A stretch of DNA of 57,740 nt, taken from Desulfobulbaceae bacterium. GTDB lineage: Bacteria > Desulfobacterota > Desulfobulbia > Desulfobulbales > SURF-16. The stretch lies in the NCBI GenBank assembly GCA_020444175.1, contig JAHLLM010000037.1:1-57740 (forward strand), written 5' to 3'. A program made the translations under genes and the position numbers. A model generated the notes under the pieces. The model had not been told where the DNA came from, ran no database searches, and worked only from the letters and a program-made list of their open reading frames with translations. Positions 51,621-57,740 of this stretch are shown here, piece after piece (within the stretch, counting starts at the first letter, position 1; the number at the start of each line of letters is the position of its first letter).

Positions 51621-52229
51621 TTTTTGCGACTCACCTTATTGGGGCATAAGATGACGGGTCTTTCCAGCTTATACTTGGGATTGACCCGTCACCGACACAA
51701 CATGCTCCTCGAGATACTCATGGGTCTAATAGAATTTAATCCCCCATCTGACTAATTCGACCCCTGCCGTGGAATTAAGGTGAATTTTAATGCCGCGGTT
51801 CAAAGTTCCAGAAGAGTAATGAGATATGGTTCAGGCCTGATGTCGGTCGTCAATATCGGACACTTCAACTTTTACGGCAAATTTCACAAAGAAGTTAGCT
51901 CTGGCAGTCTCAATCCCAAAGGTCGTCATATTTCCTCCCAAAAACGGCAGAAAAAATGCATGTCCTTGCCTTGGGATTCATTAAAGATCTTTTGATCTCA
52001 GAGTGAGAGCCAACTTCCCTCACCATCAATCATGATCAAGCTCAACTGCTCAGTTAGCCAACAATGAATTGCTCAAACCAAGAGGCTTTGTAACATCTTG
52101 AAATTATGATTTTTTCTATTTCAGGGTAATGTGTGGAGAAAATGTAGAAACAAAAGAAAAAGGTGTTTGTCTTAACATTAATGATTTTTTTTATATTGAT
52201 ATGCTCTTTTACTCATTGAGAGAATAAGA
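51621..52229. other. Non-coding AT-rich gap with one large dyad
   Basis: 609 bases between apt and the Cys-rich exported gene. A hairpin TGACGGGTC (51652-51660) / GACCCGTCA (51683-51691) may end the apt transcript, though there is no T-run. A GTG-start frame at about 51780-51995 has no ribosome binding site and no family features. The last 100 bases are very AT-rich (possible -35 TTGTCT at 52167 and -10 TATATT at 52192 with a long spacer). Confidence 0.35.
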
Positions 52230-52691
52230 ATGATCCTATTTATCCCTCAAAAAAAATCTGCTTTCAAAGGCATCACATTAGCTTTGCTCGTTTTTTTTGT
52301 GATGTCATCATTAGCAGGTGCCACCGAGTCAGTGCTTTGTATTGACCAAGGGGAAACGCATATTTTGAGGGAAGAGCCCCTCCCTTTAGCTGCATGCCAT
52401 GCCTTAAGAGCAACTCATTCTGAGGACAAATCTTGTCGAACATCTCTTGCGGGCTCTGGAGAGCATCATGAAAATTCTTGTGTTGATGTTGCTCTCAGCT
52501 CGCAAGAACCATCAATCTTACGCCACAAGTTAGACAAGGTCACTCCGAAAGCATTGTCCAACGTCTTGGTCACTTCCTATCCTCCATGTATAGCCTCATC
52601 ATCTTATGTAAATACAACTGTCACACCTTCTTATAAGTATCCACGCATCTTACCGCTTACGTCATTACATTCCGTCGTTCTTCTCCTTTGA
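52230..52691 (+). CDS. Exported Cys/His-containing protein, metal-efflux-associated type
   Basis: A 153-residue exported protein with a signal peptide (about 1-30, FKGITLALLVFFVMSSLAGA). The mature part holds five Cys and His clusters: VLCIDQGETHI, LAACHALRATH, SCRTSLAGSGEHHENSCVDV. The patterns x-L-C-I-x-x-x-x-x-H...C-V-D-V-A-L resemble small CzcI-like periplasmic proteins found beside metal-efflux pumps, but I cannot confirm this by search and no pump gene is here. It lies 140 bases before the DsbB gene, so it may also be a client or component of the disulfide pathway. Low GC compared with the rest of the window. Confidence 0.6.
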   Translation: MILFIPQKKSAFKGITLALLVFFVMSSLAGATESVLCIDQGETHILREEPLPLAACHALRATHSEDKSCRTSLAGSGEHHENSCVDVALSSQEPSILRHKLDKVTPKALSNVLVTSYPPCIASSSYVNTTVTPSYKYPRILPLTSLHSVVLLL

Positions 52692-52830
52692 TACTCCATT
52701 TGATTTCACTTTTACCCATTTAAACAGTCTTTGAAATAGATTGCGTCCTAGAAGGCATAGATTGCAACATGCTAGTTGAAAGACTGAAATAGTTTGTGAA
52801 TTTTGCTTCTTGCCTTTGGAGACTTTGAAT

Positions 52831-53274
52831 ATGAATATGCTTCAATTTGATAAAACATCCAATGCAAACTGGACGATACTTTTTCTCTGCTGGCTTATAG
52901 CGAGTATATCAACTCTGGGAAGTCTGTTCTTCAGTCATGTAATGGAGTTCGCCCCCTGTGTGTTGTGCTGGTATCAAAGAATATGCCTGTTCCCTCTAGT
53001 CATAATTTTAGCAATAGGACTTTTCCCTTTTGATAAAAATGTAGTGAAGTTCGCTCTTCCCTTAGGACTAGCGGGCTGTCTATTGGCATTTTATCACAGT
53101 TTGCTCTATGCCGGCATAATCCCTGAGAATATACAACCTTGCAGCCAGGGAATCTCGTGTACAGAAGAATATATAAATATTTTTGGTTTTTTAAGCATAC
53201 CAATGCTTTCTTTGCTTTCATTTTCAACAATTACAGCACTTTTAATTATCCTAAAAAGGAGGATTTCAAAATGA
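52831..53274 (+). CDS. DsbB/BdbC-type disulfide bond formation protein
   Basis: A 147-residue four-helix membrane protein that oxidises DsbA and passes electrons to quinone. The first redox pair is CVLCWYQRI (C-x-x-C), the second periplasmic pair CSQGISC. ATG 52831 with GGAG nine bases before it was preferred to a longer non-ATG start. Its stop overlaps the start of the DsbA-like gene in ATGA, so the two are coupled. Small size and the C-x-x-C followed by W-Y-Q-R put it in the BdbC class. Confidence 0.88.
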   Translation: MNMLQFDKTSNANWTILFLCWLIASISTLGSLFFSHVMEFAPCVLCWYQRICLFPLVIILAIGLFPFDKNVVKFALPLGLAGCLLAFYHSLLYAGIIPENIQPCSQGISCTEEYINIFGFLSIPMLSLLSFSTITALLIILKRRISK

Positions 53275-53930
53275 AGAAATATATCCTATTTGGTGCCGCC
53301 TGCCTTGCATTGCTCATAATTTTTGTTTTTGCCAGTTCGAACTATAAAAAACAGCAAGTTAAAAAGTTGGGCTTTATGGCTCAAGAAAATGCGTCAATTT
53401 TTGTTAGAGAGCACTCTCAAACGCTTGGCAGCGATGACGCCAAAGTCTATCTTGTTGAGTTTATGGATCCTGCCTGTGAAACATGTGCTGCTTTTTCCCC
53501 GATTGTTAAACAGATAATGGCTGCCAATCCAGGAAAGATCAAACTTGTTATTAGGTATGCACCTTTTCATCAAGGAGCTGATTACTTTGTCAAAATTCTT
53601 GAAGCAGCGAAGAAACAAGGAAAATATTGGGAAACCTTGAATGTCATGTATAGGTCGCAACAGTACTGGGCCAGTCACCACAATCCACAACCTCAAAAGA
53701 TATGGCAATTCCTCCCTAGAGCAGGTCTTGATTTAGAAAAAATTCAAAATGATATGAATGACCCCGCCATTGCAAAACTCATTGAACAGGATATAGCTGA
53801 TGCAAAAACGCTTAATGTCCGAAAAACACCTGGATATTTTGTTAATGGAAAGCCCCTCCAGTCTTTCGGCGTCCAGCAATTACAGGAATTGGTTCAATCT
53901 GCAATCAGGGAAAATTATCCCAATAATTAA
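53271..53930 (+). CDS. DsbA-type thioredoxin-fold protein
   Basis: A 219-residue protein with an N-terminal membrane anchor (about 5-24, LFGAACLALLIIFVFASS) and a DsbA-like thioredoxin fold (about 50-210). The redox motif is C-E-T-C in FMDPACETCAAFSP; a cis-Pro motif is in KTPGYFVNG. C-E-T-C is unusual against the typical C-P-H-C. It is coupled with the DsbB-like gene by an ATGA overlap and has AAGGAGG before the ATG. It oxidises periplasmic thiols, likely of the upstream Cys-rich protein among others (inference). Confidence 0.87.
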   Translation: MKKYILFGAACLALLIIFVFASSNYKKQQVKKLGFMAQENASIFVREHSQTLGSDDAKVYLVEFMDPACETCAAFSPIVKQIMAANPGKIKLVIRYAPFHQGADYFVKILEAAKKQGKYWETLNVMYRSQQYWASHHNPQPQKIWQFLPRAGLDLEKIQNDMNDPAIAKLIEQDIADAKTLNVRKTPGYFVNGKPLQSFGVQQLQELVQSAIRENYPNN

Positions 53931-53973
53931 CTGATACAATGAACGTTTCTTTTGTAGGAGGCTACAAATCATT

Positions 53974-54480
53974 ATGAAAAAGTTAGTACTTATCATCCTG
54001 GTATCTTGTCTCTCTTTGTTCATTAGCGCCTGTGGAAAAGGGCCGAAGGTGGCTACTGTTGGCGAGCCTGCTCCGGATTTTATCCTGGTTGATAGAAAGG
54101 GTAAAACATGGAGTATCTCAGAACTGAAAGGGCAAGTGGTATTTGTGAATTTCTGGGCAACCTGGTGCCCTCCCTGTCGAGAGGAGATGCCGTCAATGCA
54201 AAGGCTTTACGCAATGCTGCCGAAAGACAAATTCAAAATGCTGGCTATACTGAATAGTGATGATCCCGCAATGGCGGACACTTTTTTAAGACAATTCAAT
54301 ATAACCATACCAGTCCTCGATGATCAAAAGAACAAGGTTGGTCCGAAATATGGTCTTACCGGGCTCCCTGAGACTTTTATTATTGATAAAACCGGAGTGC
54401 TCCGTAAAAAATTTATCGGTGCTGCTCCATGGGACTCCCCTGAAATTATTAAAATGCTGATGAAATATATTAATCAGTGA
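53974..54480 (+). CDS. TlpA/ResA-type thioredoxin lipoprotein
   Basis: A 168-residue thioredoxin-like lipoprotein. The signal peptide ends with lipobox SACG (Cys about residue 20), followed by the AhpC-TSA/Redoxin fold with W-C-P-P-C in NFWATWCPPCREEMP and the cis-Pro in GLPETFIIDK. TlpA/ResA proteins reduce periplasmic disulfides, often for cytochrome c maturation. Its GGAGG-containing ribosome binding site lies 10 bases before the ATG and the gene follows the DsbA-like gene at 43 bases, likely one transcript. Confidence 0.9.
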   Translation: MKKLVLIILVSCLSLFISACGKGPKVATVGEPAPDFILVDRKGKTWSISELKGQVVFVNFWATWCPPCREEMPSMQRLYAMLPKDKFKMLAILNSDDPAMADTFLRQFNITIPVLDDQKNKVGPKYGLTGLPETFIIDKTGVLRKKFIGAAPWDSPEIIKMLMKYINQ

Positions 54481-54541
54481 AGACTGAGTGACCAGTCATA
54501 GTAATAATTTATCCAATAGTTTTTGCTTAAACCCATGATTT

Positions 54542-54679
54542 AGTGCAAGTCACTGATGCGATATCTCGGTGTCTCGCCGAGGCTCGCTTACCGGAGGATA
54601 ATTTTTTAAGCATGACGCAGATATCGGGCAGGTAAGCGAGCCCGCGAGACTCCGAAAGGGCCATTTATGGACAGGCACT
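54542..54679. mobile_element. MITE-like element, copy 2 (138 bp), intact hairpin
   Basis: Shares CGATATCTCGGTGTCTCGCC, GGCTCGCTTACCGGAGGATA and the right end GGCCATTTATGGACAGGCAC with the element at 35.8 kb. Here the internal dyad is complete: GTCTCGCCGAGGCTCGCTTACC region at 54571-54592 pairs with GGTAAGCGAGCCCGCGAGAC at 54631-54650, and CGATATCT (54559-54566) with AGATATCG (54619-54626). The left end is degenerate (AGTGCAAGTC). It closes the AT-rich Dsb/TlpA cluster. Confidence 0.75.
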
Positions 54680-54723
54680 TACTAACCACATTGTGAGAGA
54701 TATTACATGTCAAGATTTGATGA

Positions 54724-56022
54724 TCACCCAAGAGCCAGGGCCCCTATGGCAAACAGGTCAATAACCAGCAAAGTAGCAGGTATTTCTTCTTTTTTCCCGG
54801 CCACAAATTTTGTCACAGTCCAGCTTAAGAAACCCCAGATAATGCCCTGGGTTATCGAATAGGTTGCCGGAATCAGAAACAAGGCCAGAAAGGCGGGCAG
54901 CGCGCTGTCAAGCTCGGACCAGTGGATGGCATTGATCGGTCGTATCATATAGACTCCCACCATGATCAAGGCAGGAGCCGTGGCAATGGACGGCACAACG
55001 GAGAGAAAGGGGGAGAGAAACATAAAGGGGATGAATAAAAGCCCCGCCACCGCAGCAGTCAAGCCGGTTCGTCCACCTTCCCTGATGCCGGTTCCGGATT
55101 CGATATAACTTGTGCCGGAACTCGTGCCGAACAGACCGGAAATCGCTGTTGCAATGCCATCCACGATAAGTGACTCCCGAATATTGCGGGGGCTTCCATC
55201 CTCTTCTTTCAGGTCTCCGGCTTCGGCAACCCCGACAAAAGTGGAAAGGCTGTCAAACATATCCGTAAAAAGAAAAGCAAAAATGACCGGCCACATGGCC
55301 AGGACAAGGGAACCGGTCAGATCAAGCTGAAAAAAGACACTGAAATCAGGTGCCGAAGTAACGCCGTTCCAGAATACTCTTTTTTCATCTCCCCACAAAC
55401 GACCCAAGGGTACGGCTGCTAATGTCGTCATAACAATGCCGGCAATAAGCGCTCCCTTAAACCTCCTTACAACAAGAATCCCTGTCAGGCATAATCCCGC
55501 CAGAAAGGTAAGAGTTTCCGGGTCCAATGCTCCCCGACTGATAAGAGTCGCCTTATTGGCAACGATAAAACCGCCATTTGTAAAACCAATCAAGGCTATA
55601 AAAAGCCCAATACCTGCAGAAAGCGCGAAACGGAGCTGCTCGGGAATGGCTTTGACAATCTGCGTTCTGATGTTGAAAACAGAGAGAATTATAAAAATGA
55701 TTCCGGACCAGAAAACCGCACCAAGCGCGGTCTGCCAGGGGACATTCATGCCAATGACAATGGAGTAGGTGAAAAATGCGTTCAGTCCCATGCCTGGAGC
55801 TATGACTATGGGATTTCTGGCATAGACTCCCATGGCAATGCTGCTCAGAGCGCTGACCAGCACTGTGGCCGTCAGAACACCGTTAAAGGGCATACCGGTT
55901 GCGCTGAGTATGGTTGGATTGACAACAATAATATACATGGTGGCCAAAAAGGTGGTCACCCCGGCCAGCACTTCAGTACGAAAATCAGTTTTATGTTTTT
56001 TGAAATCAAAATAGTTATTCAT
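54724..56022 (-). CDS. AzgA/PbuG-type purine permease (NCS2-related)
   Basis: A 432-residue polytopic membrane transporter (12-14 helices). Diagnostic motifs: YFDFKKHKTDFRTEVLAGVT at the N terminus, APGMGLNAFFTYS, the SGTSYIESGTGIREGGRTGLT segment and the FMFLSPF/AP motif with L-I-M-V-G-V-Y-M. AzgA/PbuG proteins import adenine, guanine or hypoxanthine by proton symport. ATG 56022 was preferred; the open frame continues 16 residues further upstream. The gene fits the nearby adenine salvage genes mtnP and apt. No purine riboswitch sequence is visible before it. Confidence 0.88.
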   Translation of the reverse strand: MNNYFDFKKHKTDFRTEVLAGVTTFLATMYIIVVNPTILSATGMPFNGVLTATVLVSALSSIAMGVYARNPIVIAPGMGLNAFFTYSIVIGMNVPWQTALGAVFWSGIIFIILSVFNIRTQIVKAIPEQLRFALSAGIGLFIALIGFTNGGFIVANKATLISRGALDPETLTFLAGLCLTGILVVRRFKGALIAGIVMTTLAAVPLGRLWGDEKRVFWNGVTSAPDFSVFFQLDLTGSLVLAMWPVIFAFLFTDMFDSLSTFVGVAEAGDLKEEDGSPRNIRESLIVDGIATAISGLFGTSSGTSYIESGTGIREGGRTGLTAAVAGLLFIPFMFLSPFLSVVPSIATAPALIMVGVYMIRPINAIHWSELDSALPAFLALFLIPATYSITQGIIWGFLSWTVTKFVAGKKEEIPATLLVIDLFAIGALALG

Positions 56023-56300
56023 GTTTTTTATCAATTCATAACGGTTTATTAACATTTTTGAAACATTCACTGGTTATATAAAGAAACATGAGAAAAAGTT
56101 ACCCCTCTTTTTCGCCAATATTCATTGACACTACGATTTTTTGTAACCAATCAGCACAATGTCGAGTTGAGCTAAAACCACAGCTGAGCAGTTACCACTT
56201 TTTCAATAAAACCCCATATAGACTTTTACCAGGAAGAAACATGCTACAGAACGACAACAGCCTTTCATACACTCCAGATACATTTATACCAGGAATGAAC

Positions 56301-57470
56301 ATGTTACAGAAAGACGATACCCTTTGCAACGACATGAGCAGCACCGGCAAAATACTTATTGTTGAAGACGAAAAGGACATGGCGGACCTGCTTGATTTCA
56401 GACTCAAAAAGGAAAATTACACTACCTTTATGGCCCATGACGGATTGAGCGCCTGTCATATAATTGAAGACAAAAAGCCCGACCTTGTCCTGCTGGACAT
56501 CATGCTTCCAAAAATGAACGGCTGGGAAGTTTGTAATTTTATACGATCCAATCGGAACAGCGAAATTGCAGCAACGCCGATAATCATGATGACGGCCCTG
56601 GGTGCCCATGAAAATAAAATAAAAGGCCTGCAATGCGGCGCTGACTCATATATACCCAAGCCCTATTCGGTTAAGGAAGTTCTTCTAAAATGTCGTAACC
56701 TTCTTTCCTCCAAAGGGAAACATTCCTCCCTGCAGAACCAGATCGAGGTTTTCAAGACTGAAAAAAAAGACCAGGAGGATATGAACAGTATGCTGCATCA
56801 CGAACTCCGATCACATCTGAACATAATACTTGCCCTGTGCAAACGTTTGAAGAAAAACATGCCGGAGAATATTTCAGGGGAAAACAATAATAAATACTTA
56901 CTGAGCATAGAAAAAAGCTCTCTCCATCTCTCCGGTATTACAGATGAAATTTCACTTCTGCATAATATGACTCATGAAAATTTCCGACTGAGCACAGAGC
57001 ATTTCTTCATGAAGGACATTGTTGACGAAGCGGTTTCCAGTTACCAGTCTCTTGCTCGCTTAAAAAAGCTCATTATTACCTCCGAGCTCATAAATCTTGA
57101 TGAAAAAATCAGCCTCAATAAAATTGCCGTTAAACTGATTCTTTCAAATCTTCTAGAAAACGCAGTGAAATACAGCAACCCTAAAAGCGAGATTAAAATA
57201 CTGAGTGAAAGAAAAAAGAACGGCACCTTTTCTCTCAGTGTGACGGATTCGGGTATCGGTATCCAAAAAAATGACCTTGAATTTGTCTTTAATCGCTTTT
57301 ACAGAACGGAAAAGGCGAAAAGAAGGTGCAAGGGTTCAGGTTTAGGGCTTTATACTATCAAGAAGCTGACAGAGGAAATGGGCGGTCAGGTAAACATCAT
57401 CAGTGAAGAAGACAAAGGCTGCAAGGTGAGCGTGATTTTTACACCCCAGGAAAAGAGTGCGAAGAATTAA
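56301..57470 (+). CDS. Receiver-histidine kinase hybrid protein
   Basis: A 389-residue cytoplasmic signalling protein in the unusual order REC-HisKA-HATPase. The receiver (about 15-130) has the phospho-Asp in LLDIMLPKMNGWE and Lys in IPKPYS. A HisKA segment follows with H-box LHHELRSHLNIIL, and HATPase_c motifs N (NLLENAVKYS), G1 (DSGIGI), F (FNRFYRTEKAK) and G2 (GSGLGLYTIKK). The start is uncertain: the open frame extends to 56088 with two 60-base tandem units each carrying the same AGGA-N6-ATG arrangement (starts 56241 and 56301). I chose 56301. No membrane helix is visible. Confidence 0.85.
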   Translation: MLQKDDTLCNDMSSTGKILIVEDEKDMADLLDFRLKKENYTTFMAHDGLSACHIIEDKKPDLVLLDIMLPKMNGWEVCNFIRSNRNSEIAATPIIMMTALGAHENKIKGLQCGADSYIPKPYSVKEVLLKCRNLLSSKGKHSSLQNQIEVFKTEKKDQEDMNSMLHHELRSHLNIILALCKRLKKNMPENISGENNNKYLLSIEKSSLHLSGITDEISLLHNMTHENFRLSTEHFFMKDIVDEAVSSYQSLARLKKLIITSELINLDEKISLNKIAVKLILSNLLENAVKYSNPKSEIKILSERKKNGTFSLSVTDSGIGIQKNDLEFVFNRFYRTEKAKRRCKGSGLGLYTIKKLTEEMGGQVNIISEEDKGCKVSVIFTPQEKSAKN

Positions 57471-57502
57471 ACCCGTTTGGTATCTATTCAGCGAGGAAAG
57501 TT

Positions 57503-57703
57503 ATGGACCAGACGAGCCCATTTTACAATGAAACAAGCGCACTGGTAAAGGCTGCCAAGTATGTCTGCAATCTCAAATGCGGCCTCTGTCCAATGGTTGT
57601 TGAAGATTTTTTCTGCGAATTCGACTGCAACCTGGAGACAAGACCCTGGCAATGCTGGCTGCACTACTTTAAAGAAAGAGCGACACTGAGGGCTGAGGGC
57701 TGA
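57503..57703 (+). CDS. Small Cys-rich protein ending in a heptamer repeat
   Basis: A 66-residue protein with seven Cys in two clusters: VCNLKCGLCPMVVEDFFCEF and DCNLETRPWQC. The motif C-x-x-x-C-x-x-C-P suggests zinc or Fe-S binding; no family is recognised. GAGG precedes ATG 57503. The last codons (LRAEG) are encoded by the CTGAGGG repeat that runs to the end of the window, and the stop TGA falls in it. It follows the receiver-histidine kinase by 32 bases. Confidence 0.65.
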   Translation: MDQTSPFYNETSALVKAAKYVCNLKCGLCPMVVEDFFCEFDCNLETRPWQCWLHYFKERATLRAEG

Positions 57704-57740
57704 GGGCTGAGGGCTGAGGGCTGAGGGCTGAGGGCTGAGG
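57686..57740. repeat. Tandem heptamer CTGAGGG, at least 7 copies, open at window edge
   Basis: CTGAGGG is repeated without error from 57686 to the last base (about 7.9 copies). Because 7 is not a multiple of 3, all frames meet TGA within 21 bases, so copy-number changes would alter the C terminus of the small protein by only a few residues. Total length beyond the window is unknown. Confidence 0.95.

Noticed and set aside
51780-51995. GTG-start frame of 71 codons
   Set aside because: No ribosome binding site, composition unlike its neighbours' genes and no known domain.
56023-56087. Purine riboswitch before the AzgA-type permease
   Set aside because: The space is too short and lacks the conserved loop sequences of the purine aptamer.

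Overview
The window reads as a free-living, strictly or facultatively anaerobic Gram-negative bacterium, most likely a deltaproteobacterium of the Desulfobulbales/Desulfobacterota type. This is an inference from gene content: a DHH-CBS-poly(A) polymerase fusion, PEP-CTERM protein, sigma-54 enhancer-binding protein, NapH-like ferredoxin membrane protein, DUF4492-CydAB oxidase, several HDOD/PilZ/GGDEF signalling proteins and many HDR-type Cys-rich proteins. No rRNA gene or database comparison is available to confirm it. Coding density is high, genes are mostly short operons on both strands, and the intergenic spaces hold several families of small palindromic, MITE-like repeats.

Layout. 0-5 kb: a tRNA-Phe cut by the window edge, RDD membrane protein and acidic zinc-ribbon protein, BamE-like lipoprotein with Pcm, a VTT/DedA protein and an MTA/SAH deaminase. 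5-7.3 kb: hinT-mobA-moeA (molybdenum cofactor). 7.4-14.6 kb: a phospho-signalling cluster on the minus strand (FHA-adenylate cyclase, double-FHA protein, Ser/Thr kinase with WD40 repeats, PP2C phosphatase) with a divergent HDOD regulator. 14.7-27 kb: serS, a PEP-CTERM protein, a small protein behind a near-perfect sigma-54 promoter, ddl, a GlcD-type oxidase, rpsU, xerD, the tRNA nucleotidyltransferase fusion, a site-2-type protease, and radA. 27-32 kb: two tRNA-Ser genes, a small exported protein, a 192-bp MITE, a REC-PAS-PAS-GGDEF diguanylate cyclase and a SAM methyltransferase. 32-35.5 kb (minus): a MTH1187-type protein, a 50-residue CxxC protein (CD1871A-like), a NapH-like ferredoxin and an SH3 protein, then a PilZ protein coupled to a coiled-coil protein. 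36-41.2 kb: pilD, a sigma-54 activator without receiver domain, then DUF4492-cydA-cydB plus a 30-residue membrane peptide. 41.4-50 kb: CutA-TPR fusion, second HDOD paralogue, recQ with a decayed DUF302 gene overlapping its end, a ferredoxin and a secreted subtilase. 50-57.7 kb: MTA phosphorylase and apt, an AT-rich disulfide/thioredoxin cluster, a purine permease, a receiver-histidine kinase and a Cys-rich small protein running into a heptamer repeat.

How parts fit together. Methylthioadenosine and adenine salvage is represented by three loci (deaminase, phosphorylase plus Apt, AzgA-type permease). Second-messenger and phosphoprotein signalling is heavily represented (cyclase, diguanylate cyclase, PilZ, kinase/phosphatase/FHA, two HDOD proteins). 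The most interesting candidates for undescribed biology are the kinase-FHA-cyclase-HDOD cluster, the MTH1187/CxxC-peptide/NapH operon, the sigma-54-driven 64-residue protein, and four families of palindromic repeats, one of which abuts pilD.
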